Part shown: piece after piece, positions 1 to 7,441 of the stretch | Numbering within the stretch: the stretch's first letter is position 1 | Layout: each line of letters starts with the position of its first letter | Source: JBLNBQ01 sp050260095 | GTDB lineage: Bacteria; Bacillota; UBA5301; DYFA01 | Length of the DNA stretch: 15,473 nucleotides | NCBI GenBank assembly: GCA_050260095.1 | Contig: JBLNBQ010000008.1 | Coordinates: forward strand, 1-15,473 | Reading direction: 5' to 3' | Position numbers and translations under genes: made by a program | Notes under the pieces: generated by a model | The model's input: only the letters and a program-made list of their open reading frames with translations | Told to the model about the DNA's origin: nothing | Databases searched by the model: none

Positions 1-384
1 GGCCGCGCCCACCGCGCCCAGGAAGTCGAGGGTGTCGGCGTCGTGGAAGAAAACCGCCTCCCGGGAGGGACCGGGTTCGGCGTCGAACATGTGCCCCCGG
101 ATGATCTCCTGCACCAAGGCCACCTTCTCCATCGGGAAACCGGCGCCGGCCAATAGGTCCGGCGCGACTTCCACCGAGCGAAGGGCGTGGTCGCACCTGG
201 GCCGCCGGTAAGGTGCGAAGGCCCCGGTGTCGTGCAAACGAGCGGCGGCGAAGAGCGCCTCCTCGTCGAGAGTCTCTTCGCCCGCCAGGTCGAGAGCCAG
301 CCGGAAAACCCGTTCGCCGTGGTCAAAACCCCAGGCGGGATGTGAGAGTTCCTTCGCTAGCCTGGTCAACCGCTCACGCCACAT
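1..384 (-). CDS. HD-domain phosphohydrolase, partial (C-terminus off window)
   Basis: The first 128 residues are visible; the rest lies beyond the left edge. The HD metal-binding pattern is present: His22 (FDHGERV), His51-Asp52 (RLHDTGAF), His98 (RGHMF), and His114-Asp115 with Asp117 (FFHDADTLDFLG). HD proteins are metal-dependent phosphohydrolases, often acting on nucleotides or other phosphoesters. The layout fits the small uncharacterised HD hydrolases of bacteria, and the substrate cannot be read from the sequence. The ATG start is supported by a GAGGTGGG Shine-Dalgarno on the minus strand 8 bases upstream. No signal peptide or membrane segment is seen, so it is probably cytoplasmic. It is transcribed away from the insertion sequence and the glycosyltransferase gene, and nothing ties its function to them. 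The family call is firm; the specific role is unknown. Confidence 0.85.
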   Translation of the reverse strand, partial: MWRERLTRLAKELSHPAWGFDHGERVFRLALDLAGEETLDEEALFAAARLHDTGAFAPYRRPRCDHALRSVEVAPDLLAGAGFPMEKVALVQEIIRGHMFDAEPGPSREAVFFHDADTLDFLGAVGAA

Positions 385-559
385 AGCCACTACCCACCTC
401 GCTTCCCCTATCCGTTCGGGTCGACAGGTGCTCTTCCTGCAGCCGACGGGAAGAACCCTGACGCCCCACCGCTGCGGCCGATCGACCTACCGTCCTGGTT
501 TGGGCAGCTCACGGGCGGACCCCGGCAGGAAAGGGCGGCGTGCGCCGAGAACGGGAAGA
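385..559. other. Intergenic region left of the insertion sequence
   Basis: No convincing gene is seen here. Its left end carries the Shine-Dalgarno of the HD gene (minus strand). It was probably the divergent control region between the HD gene and the glycosyltransferase gene before the insertion sequence landed. I see no clear -35/-10 pair. Confidence 0.4.
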
Positions 560-563
560 CTAG

Positions 564-588
564 GAGCGTGGGCACGTAAGGCGCCTGG
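564..588 (+). repeat. Left terminal inverted repeat of the IS
   Basis: Matches the reverse complement of 2107-2131 at 19 of 25 positions, including the uninterrupted block GGGCACGTAA at 570-579. Confidence 0.8.
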
Positions 589-629
589 GATATGCAGGGA
601 GAATGGCCTGAAATGCCGAATTGATGGGC

Positions 630-2012
630 ATGAGCAAGACATATCGGCCGTACAACCCAGACCAGATGTTCCTCCTTCCACCATCCTTGAAGGAGTGGTT
701 GCCTGAGGATCACCTGGTCTTCTTCATTGACGAGGTCTTCAACGGTCTGGACCTCTCCGCCATCGAGCAGGTCTATGAGCAGGAGGAACGGGGGTATCCT
801 CCATACGACCCTCAGATGATGGTCAAGGTCCTGTTCTACGCCCAGTGCGTGGGGGTGCGCTCGTCGCGAAAGATCGAACGGCGTATCCAGGAAGATGTCG
901 CCTTCCGCATCTTGGCAGCCAACAACTTCCCCAAGTTCAGGGCCATCAGCAACTTCCGCCGCCGTCACCTGAAGGCCTTGGCCGCCCTCTTCACTCAGGT
1001 GCTCGGGATGTGCGATCAGGCCGGTCTGGTGAAACTGAAGCACGTGGCGTTGGATGGGACGAAGATCAAGGCCAATGCCTCCAAGCACAAGGCGATGAGC
1101 TACGGTCGGATGAAGGAGTCGGAGGAGCAGCTCACCAAGGAGATCGAGCGCTACCTCCGCAAGGACCAGGAGATCGACGAGAGAGAGGATCGCAAGTACG
1201 GAGCTGATGTTCGGGGAGACGAGCTGCCCCCCGAGCTGGCCACCCGCGAGAAGCGCCTCGAATGGATACGGGCGGCCAAGGCCGCTCTTGAAGCCGCCGC
1301 TCGCGAAGAACAAGCCAAAGAAAACGACGACGATGACCCACCCGCACCCACTGATCCCGGCCCAGCCAAACCCTCCAAGCGGGGTCGGCGGAAAACGTCC
1401 TCTGGAACACCGAAGGACAAGATGCAGTACAACTTCACGGACCCCGAGTCTCGCATCATGCTGAACGCGGACAAAGCCTTCATCCAGGGGTACAACGCTC
1501 AGGCTGTCGTCGACAGCGGGAGTCAGATCGTCGTGGCTGCGGATGTCACCAACCAGGCGTCGGATAACCCTCAGCTACCTCAGATGATGCGAGCCGTCAA
1601 GACCAACCTCGGCCGCAACCCCAAAGAGATCTCGGCAGACGCAGGCTTCTTCAGCAGGGCAAATCTCGAGTTTCTGGCCAGCGAAGAAATCGACGCCCTC
1701 ATCCCACCGGATAAGCAACGACACAACTCCGGGCAGTCTTGTTCCCCTCGGGGGCGCATCCCGAAGAATCTTAGCCTGGCAGATCGGATGAGAAGGAAGC
1801 TTCGGACCAAGCATGGACGAGAAGGCTACGCCCTGCGCAAGTACACGGTGGAGCCGGTCTTCGGCCAGATCAAGGCAGCCCGAGGCTTCACGAGCTTTCT
1901 TCTGCGCGGCCTGGAAAAGGTGAGGGCCGAGTGGCTCATCGCCTGCACGGCCCACAACCTTCTGAAGCTCAGAAACGCAAGGCTGAGGGCGACGGCAGCC
2001 GCGGTGATGTGA
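630..2012 (+). CDS. IS1182-family DDE transposase
   Basis: A 460-residue protein catalysing cut-and-paste movement of the surrounding element. The N-terminal domain (about 1-125, starting SKTYRPYNPDQ and including the IERRIQEDVAFRIL region) is typical of IS1182-like transposases. The DDE catalytic residues are probably Asp142 (ALDGTKIKANASKH), Asp337 (SADAGFF) and Glu408 (VEPVFGQIKAARGF). Between the first two lies a charged coiled segment (about 160-230) and an acidic/basic linker (230-260), where this family varies in length. No stop or frameshift interrupts it. Start: ATG at 630 gives the family-like MSKTYRP; ATG at 624 and TTG at 621 are in-frame alternatives adding 2-3 residues. No strong Shine-Dalgarno is seen, which is usual for transposases. 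Family assignment is confident; activity is inferred. Confidence 0.92.
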   Translation: MSKTYRPYNPDQMFLLPPSLKEWLPEDHLVFFIDEVFNGLDLSAIEQVYEQEERGYPPYDPQMMVKVLFYAQCVGVRSSRKIERRIQEDVAFRILAANNFPKFRAISNFRRRHLKALAALFTQVLGMCDQAGLVKLKHVALDGTKIKANASKHKAMSYGRMKESEEQLTKEIERYLRKDQEIDEREDRKYGADVRGDELPPELATREKRLEWIRAAKAALEAAAREEQAKENDDDDPPAPTDPGPAKPSKRGRRKTSSGTPKDKMQYNFTDPESRIMLNADKAFIQGYNAQAVVDSGSQIVVAADVTNQASDNPQLPQMMRAVKTNLGRNPKEISADAGFFSRANLEFLASEEIDALIPPDKQRHNSGQSCSPRGRIPKNLSLADRMRRKLRTKHGREGYALRKYTVEPVFGQIKAARGFTSFLLRGLEKVRAEWLIACTAHNLLKLRNARLRATAAAVM

Positions 2013-2014
2013 TT

Positions 2015-2035
2015 GAGGCGAGGGTACCTCGCCTC
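2015..2035. repeat. Perfect 9-bp hairpin after the transposase
   Basis: GAGGCGAGG and CCTCGCCTC are separated by GTA, 2 bases after the transposase stop. There is no T-tract, so it is not a standard intrinsic terminator. It may block or stabilise transposase mRNA ends, or shield the gene from impinging transcription. Confidence 0.6.
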
Positions 2036-2106
2036 CCCAAGCGCACAGTGTTCACACAACACGAGGCGACGGCTACCTCGAAAACCACCCTCAGACACAA
2101 CCACAG

Positions 2107-2131
2107 CCAAGCGGGTTACGTGCCCGGACTC
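2107..2131 (-). repeat. Right terminal inverted repeat of the IS
   Basis: Imperfect inverted copy of 564-588, with the conserved core TTACGTGCCC at 2116-2125, followed directly by CTAG. Confidence 0.8.
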
Positions 2132-2158
2132 CTAGCTGGTGATCGAGGAGAGAAGCCG

Positions 2159-3145
2159 ATGCGCATCGCCCAAGTCCTGCCCTACGCGGAGATCGGCGGA
2201 ACCGAGAAGCACTGCGTGAGCCTTTGCCGGGAACTGGCCGCCCGCCACGAGGTGGTGCTGCTTTCCCCGTCCGGCCCAGCCTTGACGGACCTCGACCCTC
2301 GCGTCACCCATCTTCCCTTTCCGCGTTTCGACCAGAATCTTCTCGACGGAGCGTCGACCTTCGTTCGCCTGCTGCGCGCCCTCAAGGTTGACTTAGTCCA
2401 CGTGCACGCCGCCGCGGAATTGGTGCTGCTTGCCCGCCTCGCCGCCCGCCGGCGCCCGCTGGTCTTCACCGTGCATGGTTTTCACGGGCGAGGGGCAGAG
2501 GCGAGCTACCGCCTCGCCAGGTGGGCGATGCGCCAGTCCGAGGCCACGATCTGCGTCTCCGCCGCGGAACGGGCCCGGCTTCCCGGTGCCGTCCTAGTGT
2601 ATAACGGCGTTCCAGATCCGGGTTATCGCCCCACGCCCGGAAACGGCCTAGTCGGTTTCTTCGGACGGCTAGAGCCCACCAAGGGGGTCGACGTGCTTCT
2701 GCGGTCTGGAGTCCGGCCGCTCCTCGTCGTGGGAGACGGTTCACAGCGGCGGACGCTGGAAGCTCTGGCCGGAGATGGAGCAACCTTCACCGGTTTCCGG
2801 CCCGACGCGGTGCGGCTCATGGCGAGCTGCGAGGTGATCGCCGTGCCGAGCCTCGTCGAACCTTTCGGCCTCGTGGCCGCCGAGGCGGCCGCGCTGGGTC
2901 GCCCAGTCGTCGCGTCGGCGGTCGGTGGGCTGGCGGAGATCGTGGTCGACGGCGAAACCGGCTACCTCGTCCCCCCAGGCGACCCCGTGGCGCTCGGCGA
3001 GGCGCTCCGACGCCTCCAGGCCGACCCTGCTCTGGCGCGCCGCCTGGGCGAGGTAGCCCGGGAGCGTTATCTTGCTCACTTCACCCTAACGGGGATGGTC
3101 CAGGCGGTCGAGCGACTTTACCGCTCCGTGGTGGAGTTTCCCTGA
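2159..3145 (+). CDS. GT4-family glycosyltransferase (GT-B fold)
   Basis: A 328-residue retaining glycosyltransferase predicted to move a sugar from a nucleotide-sugar donor to a cell-surface acceptor. The N-terminal half has the GT4 opening (RIAQVLPYAEIGGTEKH, with the GGTE glycine turn) and HVHAAAE plus VFTVHGFHG, typical of the acceptor-side Rossmann domain. The C-terminal half has FFGRLEPTKGVDVLL, then the donor-binding E-x7-E pair Glu234/Glu242 (EPFGLVAAE), then GETGYLVPPGD. There is no signal peptide or membrane helix, so it is cytoplasmic. The start is fixed by GAGGAG at 2145-2150, 8 bases before ATG; the frame stays open upstream into the IS, but that part is not this gene. The 5' flank is IS DNA, so any original promoter has been cut off unless it lies within 23 bp. 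Sugar and acceptor are unknown. Confidence 0.9.
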   Translation: MRIAQVLPYAEIGGTEKHCVSLCRELAARHEVVLLSPSGPALTDLDPRVTHLPFPRFDQNLLDGASTFVRLLRALKVDLVHVHAAAELVLLARLAARRRPLVFTVHGFHGRGAEASYRLARWAMRQSEATICVSAAERARLPGAVLVYNGVPDPGYRPTPGNGLVGFFGRLEPTKGVDVLLRSGVRPLLVVGDGSQRRTLEALAGDGATFTGFRPDAVRLMASCEVIAVPSLVEPFGLVAAEAAALGRPVVASAVGGLAEIVVDGETGYLVPPGDPVALGEALRRLQADPALARRLGEVARERYLAHFTLTGMVQAVERLYRSVVEFP

Positions 3146-3180
3146 GCGCGTGGTAGACCGCGCCCGTCCGTAAGCCCTGA

Positions 3181-3210
3181 CGCCCCCGGCGCGCCGCCGG
3201 GGGCGTTTCT
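3181..3210 (+). terminator. Intrinsic terminator after the GT4 gene
   Basis: A perfect 10-bp GC stem (CGCCCCCGGC / GCCGGGGGCG) with a 5-base loop GCGCC is followed by TTTCTT. It lies 35 bases after the GT4 stop and separates that gene from cooS, implying that cooS has its own promoter in the roughly 70 bases before it. Confidence 0.9.
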
Positions 3211-3266
3211 TCATGCAACGGAGGCTCTCCGGTGGGCAAAACTACCGGGGAAAAAGGTTCCACGTG

Positions 3267-3272
3267 AGGAGG
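3267..3272 (+). promoter_or_regulatory. Shine-Dalgarno that sets the cooS start
   Basis: AGGAGG 6 bases before the ATG at 3279. It argues against the longer in-frame start at 3213, which would begin almost on top of the terminator. Confidence 0.85.
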
Positions 3273-3278
3273 ACTGAG

Positions 3279-5222
3279 ATGGCCCAACGCGTCCGCGCCG
3301 AGTACGACGGGCGGGTCAGCATCCACGACTCCGTCCAGGAGATGTACGAGCATCTCCACCAAGCCGGTCTCAGCAACACCTTCGACCGGTTCGGCCCCCA
3401 GGACAGGATCCGCTGCGAGTTCTGCACCAAGGGGGTCAGTTGCCAGCTCTGCACCAACGGACCGTGCCGGATCTCCGAGAAGGCCGGGGCGGTGCTGGGG
3501 GTTTGCGGGATCGACCCCAACGCCATGGCCATGCGCGACATGCTCCTCCGGAACGTCATGGGCACGGCCACCTACACCCACCACGCGTACGAGGCGTTCC
3601 GCACCCTGAAGTCCACGGCGCAAGGCAAGACCCCGTTCAAGCTCACCGACACCGAAAAGCTATACTGGTTCGCGGGCCAGCTGGGAGTCGGCGGCTCGGG
3701 CCGGCCCGAAGACACGGCGGTCCGGCTCGCCGATTTTCTCATGGCGGAGCTGTCGCGGGACTACGATGAACCGGGCAAGCTGGTGGAAGTCTTCGCCCCC
3801 GAAAAGCGGAAGAAGGTCTGGCAGGACCTGGCCATCTACCCAGCCGGTGTCCTGCACGAGATCAAGGATGCGACGGCCTCCTGCCTCACCAACGTGGACG
3901 GCGACCACTTCTCCCTCGCCCGCAAGGCGCTCCGGCTCGGCATCGCCTGCATCTACGGCGCCCAGATCCCGCTCGAGATGGTCCAGGACATCCTCTTCGG
4001 CACTCCGATGCCCCACGAAGTGAACATGGACTTGGGGGTCATGGACCCCGACTACGTCAACCTGGTCTTCAACGGGCACGAGCCCTGGGTGGGAGCCGCC
4101 ACCATCTACGCCGCCAAGGACCCGAAGCAGCTGGAACGGGCCCGGCAGGCGGGAGCGAAGGGCATCCACGTGATCGCCTCGATCGAGACCGGGCAGGAAC
4201 TGTTGCAGCGGTTCCCCATGGACGACGTCTTCGCCGGCCACACCGGCAACTGGCTCTTCATCGAGCCGCTCCTGGCCACGGGCACCGTGGACGTCTTCGC
4301 CATGGACGAGAACTGCTCGCCGCCGTGGCTTAAACCCTACGAGGAGAAGTACCGTTGCACCCTGGTCAGCGTGAACGACCTGGTGCGCATCCCGGGCGTC
4401 GACCGGAACCTCGACTACAAGCCGCCCGAGGTGGCCGGCATCGCCCAGAAGCTCCTCGACTACGCCATCGAGAACTTCAAAGCTCGCCACGGCAAGATCG
4501 AGCCGCACGTCCCCCGCCGGGTGCAGAAGGCGATCGCCGGGTTCTCGACCGAGGCCGTGCTGAAGGCACTGAACGGCAACCTGGACACGCTGGTCGACGT
4601 GATCAAGGCCGGCAAGATCCGGGGCGTCGTGGCCCTGGTCAACTGCACGACGCTCTCGACCGGGCCGCACGACTACATGACGGTCGGCCTGGCGAAGGAA
4701 CTGATCGCCCGGGACATCCTGGTCGTGGCCGGCGGCTGCGGCAACCACGGCCTGGAGGTGGCCGGGCTCTGCAACCTCGACGCGATCCAGCTGGCCGGGC
4801 CGGGCCTCAAGGAGATCTGTGGCGCACTCCGGATCCCGCCGGTCCTGAGCTTTGGAACCTGCACCGACACGGGGCGCATCTCCATGCTGGTGACGGCCCT
4901 GGCCAACCACCTGAAGCTCGACACCAAGGACCTGCCGATCGCGGTGACCGCCCCGCAGTACCTCGAGCAGAAGGCGACCATCGACGGGCTCTTCGCGCTG
5001 GCCTACGGCTGCTACACGCACCTCTCGCCCACCCCGCCGGTAACCGGCGGTCCCGACCTCGTCCACCTGCTCACCGAAGGGCTCGAGGCGCTGACCGGCG
5101 GCAAGGTGGCCCTGGGCGACGACCCGAAAGCGGTGGCCGACGGGATCGAGGCGCACATCAACGGCAAGCGGAAGGCGCTGCGGATGCCGGTCGAGGCGGG
5201 CACCCGGACGTGCTGCACGTAA
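3279..5222 (+). CDS. cooS: CooS-family Ni-CODH-like protein with altered active-site ligand (CooS-V-like)
   Basis: A 647-residue protein of normal CooS length. True CooS homodimers interconvert CO and CO2 at a Ni-Fe-S C-cluster, with B- and D-clusters carrying electrons. B-cluster cysteines are present: Cys55, Cys58, Cys63, Cys76. The D-cluster pair is Cys46 and Cys49 (C-x2-C), with Ser54 at the usual second position. Of the C-cluster ligands, His267 (NGHEP), Cys346 (DENC), Cys456 (VNCTT), Cys487 (GGCGN) and Cys528 (GTCTD) are kept, as is the catalytic Lys565. The segment that normally reads CC-TG is instead I302-E303-T-G, so the remaining cysteine ligand is absent. The position of the second-shell His93 is Tyr99. 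This pattern resembles Carboxydothermus CooS-V, which has a Fe-S-O hybrid cluster and no CO activity. No cooC, cooF, hydrogenase or acetyl-CoA synthase genes adjoin it. Family is certain; CO activity is doubtful. Confidence 0.93.
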   Translation: MAQRVRAEYDGRVSIHDSVQEMYEHLHQAGLSNTFDRFGPQDRIRCEFCTKGVSCQLCTNGPCRISEKAGAVLGVCGIDPNAMAMRDMLLRNVMGTATYTHHAYEAFRTLKSTAQGKTPFKLTDTEKLYWFAGQLGVGGSGRPEDTAVRLADFLMAELSRDYDEPGKLVEVFAPEKRKKVWQDLAIYPAGVLHEIKDATASCLTNVDGDHFSLARKALRLGIACIYGAQIPLEMVQDILFGTPMPHEVNMDLGVMDPDYVNLVFNGHEPWVGAATIYAAKDPKQLERARQAGAKGIHVIASIETGQELLQRFPMDDVFAGHTGNWLFIEPLLATGTVDVFAMDENCSPPWLKPYEEKYRCTLVSVNDLVRIPGVDRNLDYKPPEVAGIAQKLLDYAIENFKARHGKIEPHVPRRVQKAIAGFSTEAVLKALNGNLDTLVDVIKAGKIRGVVALVNCTTLSTGPHDYMTVGLAKELIARDILVVAGGCGNHGLEVAGLCNLDAIQLAGPGLKEICGALRIPPVLSFGTCTDTGRISMLVTALANHLKLDTKDLPIAVTAPQYLEQKATIDGLFALAYGCYTHLSPTPPVTGGPDLVHLLTEGLEALTGGKVALGDDPKAVADGIEAHINGKRKALRMPVEAGTRTCCT

Positions 5223-5233
5223 CCGGATCCACT

Positions 5234-7441
5234 TTAGCGCAGCACTTCCGGCCCCCACCGCCCCGGCGCCTGCTCGGCCACGAAGACCTCGTAGCGGTTC
5301 CTGAGGCTGCCTCCATCGTAGTCGAGTGCGAGTTCGACCACGTGTTTGCCGGAGGCCGCTGGCGCGAAGGTCACCTCGCCCGCCTTCGCCGCGTGCCCGT
5401 CGCCTGGCAGCCGGGTCGCGAAGGCGGCGGTGGCCAGAAGCGCCCCTCCCGGCGCCGTGACGCGCACCTGGACGGTCGCTTCGGCATGAGAGCGAGGTGA
5501 GTCATTCACCACATACACCGGAACCCGCACGGTCTGGCCTGGGCGGTACCACTCCCGGTCGAGCAGGGTGAAGGCGTACTCCGGGTGGCAGCAGTTGGCC
5601 AGATGGTGGTAGGAGGCCTTCGGCACCCGCCAGTAGTCGAGGAGCGACCAGGCGACGGCCGGGTTGGGGTCGGCGAAGCTGAAAGCCAGGAAGCCCCCGC
5701 ACGGGCGGTACTTGTGGAAGCGGAGCCGGTCGAGGTAGAACTGGTTGAGCCGCATCTGGTACCACTGGGTCAGGGCGATGAGCGTTTCCAGGTCGGGGCA
5801 GGCGTCGATGTCCAGCCAGAACCGCATGACGTCGGGCTGCGCGGAGTGGCGGGCCGCCAGGTGGTTCCAATCAAGCTTCCGGACGTCCCCGTCCATGAAC
5901 CGGACGGCGCTCTCCCGGTGCGGGAAGCTCTGGGCGCCGAACTCCGAAACGAACCGCACGTTGCGGGGAAGAAGCCGGCGCACCTGGTCGAAGAGGCGCA
6001 GAGGGCCGTGCGTCATGTACCAGCCGAAATACCAGTGGGTGTCGCCTCCCCGGTGGAAAAGGGCGATCTCGCCCGAGGCGCGCTGGACGGGCCGGGTCGG
6101 GTCTTCGGCGCGGGCGGCCTTGGCCAGGCGGCGGTCCATCACGTCCCGGTTCCAGCTGTAGATGAAAGCGTTGTAGTAGGTCTTGAGCGCCCTGGCTAGG
6201 CTCTCGTCCTTGGTGTCCTCGATGTAGACCGGCTCGTTGTGCATGCACCAGAGCGCCACCGACGGATGGTGGCCGAGCAGTCGCACCATCTCCCGGGCCT
6301 GGCGTTCCGCCTCCGGGAGCGCCTCCCGGGCGTAGAGCCACTGGAGCGGCAGGTCCTGCCAGAGCAGCATGCCCCGCTCGTCGGCCACGTCATAGAGGAG
6401 CGGGTGGTCGACGTGCGCGTGGAGGCGCAGCATGTTGAGGTGCGCTCCCACCGCCAGGTCGAGGTCGCCCTGCACCCGGTCGCGGGTCACCCGGGCCAGC
6501 CGCGCTTCGGGGGGCGGGTAGTTTTCGCCCTTGATGAAGAGGCGCTCCCGGTTGAGGTAGAAGATCCAGTTGCGCAAAGCGATGGTCCGCAGGCCGGTGC
6601 GGATGGTCAGACGGTCGAGAAGCCCGCCGTCGCGGTCGAACAGCCGGGCCTCCACGTCGTAGAGGTTGGGTTCGCCGAGGTCGTGGGTCCACCAGAGGCG
6701 GTATCGCTCAAGGGGGCAGACGTGGGAGAGGCGGCTCAAGCCCGCCTCCAGCCGGACCCGGAACTTGAAGCTCTGCGGCTCGCCCGAGAAATTGGCCGGG
6801 GTGAACGTCACCTGGATGAGCGGGTCTTGGGCGGGCTCACGCCGCCCCTCGCCGGGGAAGGCCCGCGCCAGGTCGACCTCGAGGTCGACCTTCACCTTGG
6901 CGGCGGAGGCGTCGAAGCTGACCAGTTGGGCGCCGAGCCGGACGAGGCGGGCCGCGCCGGTCGAGTAGAGTTCGACGGGCAGCCAGACGCCGCCGGGGTT
7001 GAGCTGCGGATCGAGATGGTCCCAGTGCGAGAAGACGCCGGTGATGAGGCGCTTGCCGAGCTTGCGCGGTTCATCGGGACACTCGACCGCCAAGGTCAGC
7101 AGGTTTTCGCCTCTGAGCAGCCCGGTCACCTCGAAGTCGGCCGGAGCGAAGTAGCCTTCGTGGCTGCCAAGCAGCACCTGGTCCAGGTACGCGGCGTAGC
7201 GGTAGAAGACGCCGTTCACGCGCAGAAAGTGGCGCACGCCCTCCGCCGGCCCGCCAGAGAACCGGCGCCGGTACACGACCCGCCCGGAGTAGCCAGCCAA
7301 GGCCGGGTGCTCCTGCCAGTGGGCGGGGAGGTCCTGAGTCAGCCAGCCGCCGTCATCGCCCTCACCCTGAACGAGAGCCTCGGCAAACTCCTGCACCGGA
7401 CGCAGTTGCCAGGTGCCGTCAAGGCTCATCAACCCCAACAT
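5234..7441 (-). CDS. Glycoside hydrolase family 2 protein (beta-mannosidase/beta-galactosidase-like)
   Basis: A 735-residue GH2 enzyme that would hydrolyse beta-linked sugars from the non-reducing end by a retaining mechanism. The order is a jelly-roll sugar-binding domain (about 5-165, with VYRRRF and FLRVNGVFYRYAAYLD), an immunoglobulin-like domain (about 165-285), the TIM barrel from about 290 (NRERLFIKGENY), and a C-terminal beta domain (about 620-725). The acid/base is Glu403 (WCMHNEP) and the nucleophile Glu500 (FVSEFGAQS); the latter motif resembles beta-mannosidases more than LacZ. No signal peptide is visible, so it probably works on imported oligosaccharides. The start has an AAGGGGGAG Shine-Dalgarno 5 bases upstream on the minus strand. 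It converges on cooS with only 11 bases between the stops and no hairpin. Family firm; substrate not determined. Confidence 0.9.
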   Translation of the reverse strand: MLGLMSLDGTWQLRPVQEFAEALVQGEGDDGGWLTQDLPAHWQEHPALAGYSGRVVYRRRFSGGPAEGVRHFLRVNGVFYRYAAYLDQVLLGSHEGYFAPADFEVTGLLRGENLLTLAVECPDEPRKLGKRLITGVFSHWDHLDPQLNPGGVWLPVELYSTGAARLVRLGAQLVSFDASAAKVKVDLEVDLARAFPGEGRREPAQDPLIQVTFTPANFSGEPQSFKFRVRLEAGLSRLSHVCPLERYRLWWTHDLGEPNLYDVEARLFDRDGGLLDRLTIRTGLRTIALRNWIFYLNRERLFIKGENYPPPEARLARVTRDRVQGDLDLAVGAHLNMLRLHAHVDHPLLYDVADERGMLLWQDLPLQWLYAREALPEAERQAREMVRLLGHHPSVALWCMHNEPVYIEDTKDESLARALKTYYNAFIYSWNRDVMDRRLAKAARAEDPTRPVQRASGEIALFHRGGDTHWYFGWYMTHGPLRLFDQVRRLLPRNVRFVSEFGAQSFPHRESAVRFMDGDVRKLDWNHLAARHSAQPDVMRFWLDIDACPDLETLIALTQWYQMRLNQFYLDRLRFHKYRPCGGFLAFSFADPNPAVAWSLLDYWRVPKASYHHLANCCHPEYAFTLLDREWYRPGQTVRVPVYVVNDSPRSHAEATVQVRVTAPGGALLATAAFATRLPGDGHAAKAGEVTFAPAASGKHVVELALDYDGGSLRNRYEVFVAEQAPGRWGPEVLR

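Larger units (their letters stand above)
560..2135 (+). mobile_element. Complete IS1182-family-like insertion sequence flanked by CTAG
   Basis: One full-length transposase gene is bracketed by imperfect inverted ends. The left end (564-588) and right end (2107-2131) share GAG, then 3 mismatches, then the 10-base block GGGCACGTAA, then CGC and TGG with small gaps. Both ends abut CTAG (560-563 and 2132-2135). This may be a 4-bp target duplication, but because CTAG is its own reverse complement it could instead be the tip of the inverted ends. The element without CTAG is about 1.57 kb, a normal size for this family. Its base composition looks visibly lower in GC than the neighbouring genes, as expected for acquired DNA. 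The open transposase frame and matching ends suggest a recent and possibly still active copy. Confidence 0.85.

Noticed and set aside
408..1313. 301-codon minus-strand frame across the left IS end
   Set aside because: It crosses the IS boundary, which a native gene would not do, and lies opposite the transposase.
3213..3278. Extended cooS start giving 22 more residues
   Set aside because: It begins 2 bases after the terminator, lacks a Shine-Dalgarno, and the added residues are unlike any CooS N-terminus.
5223..5233. Terminator between cooS and the GH2 gene
   Set aside because: Only 11 bases separate the stops and no hairpin with a T-run is present.
3660..5258. Long open frame (532 codons) on the minus strand opposite cooS
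   Set aside because: Its composition (Asp/Val/His/Arg-rich, no recognisable motif) is what high third-position GC produces opposite a real gene; cooS on the other strand has all family motifs.
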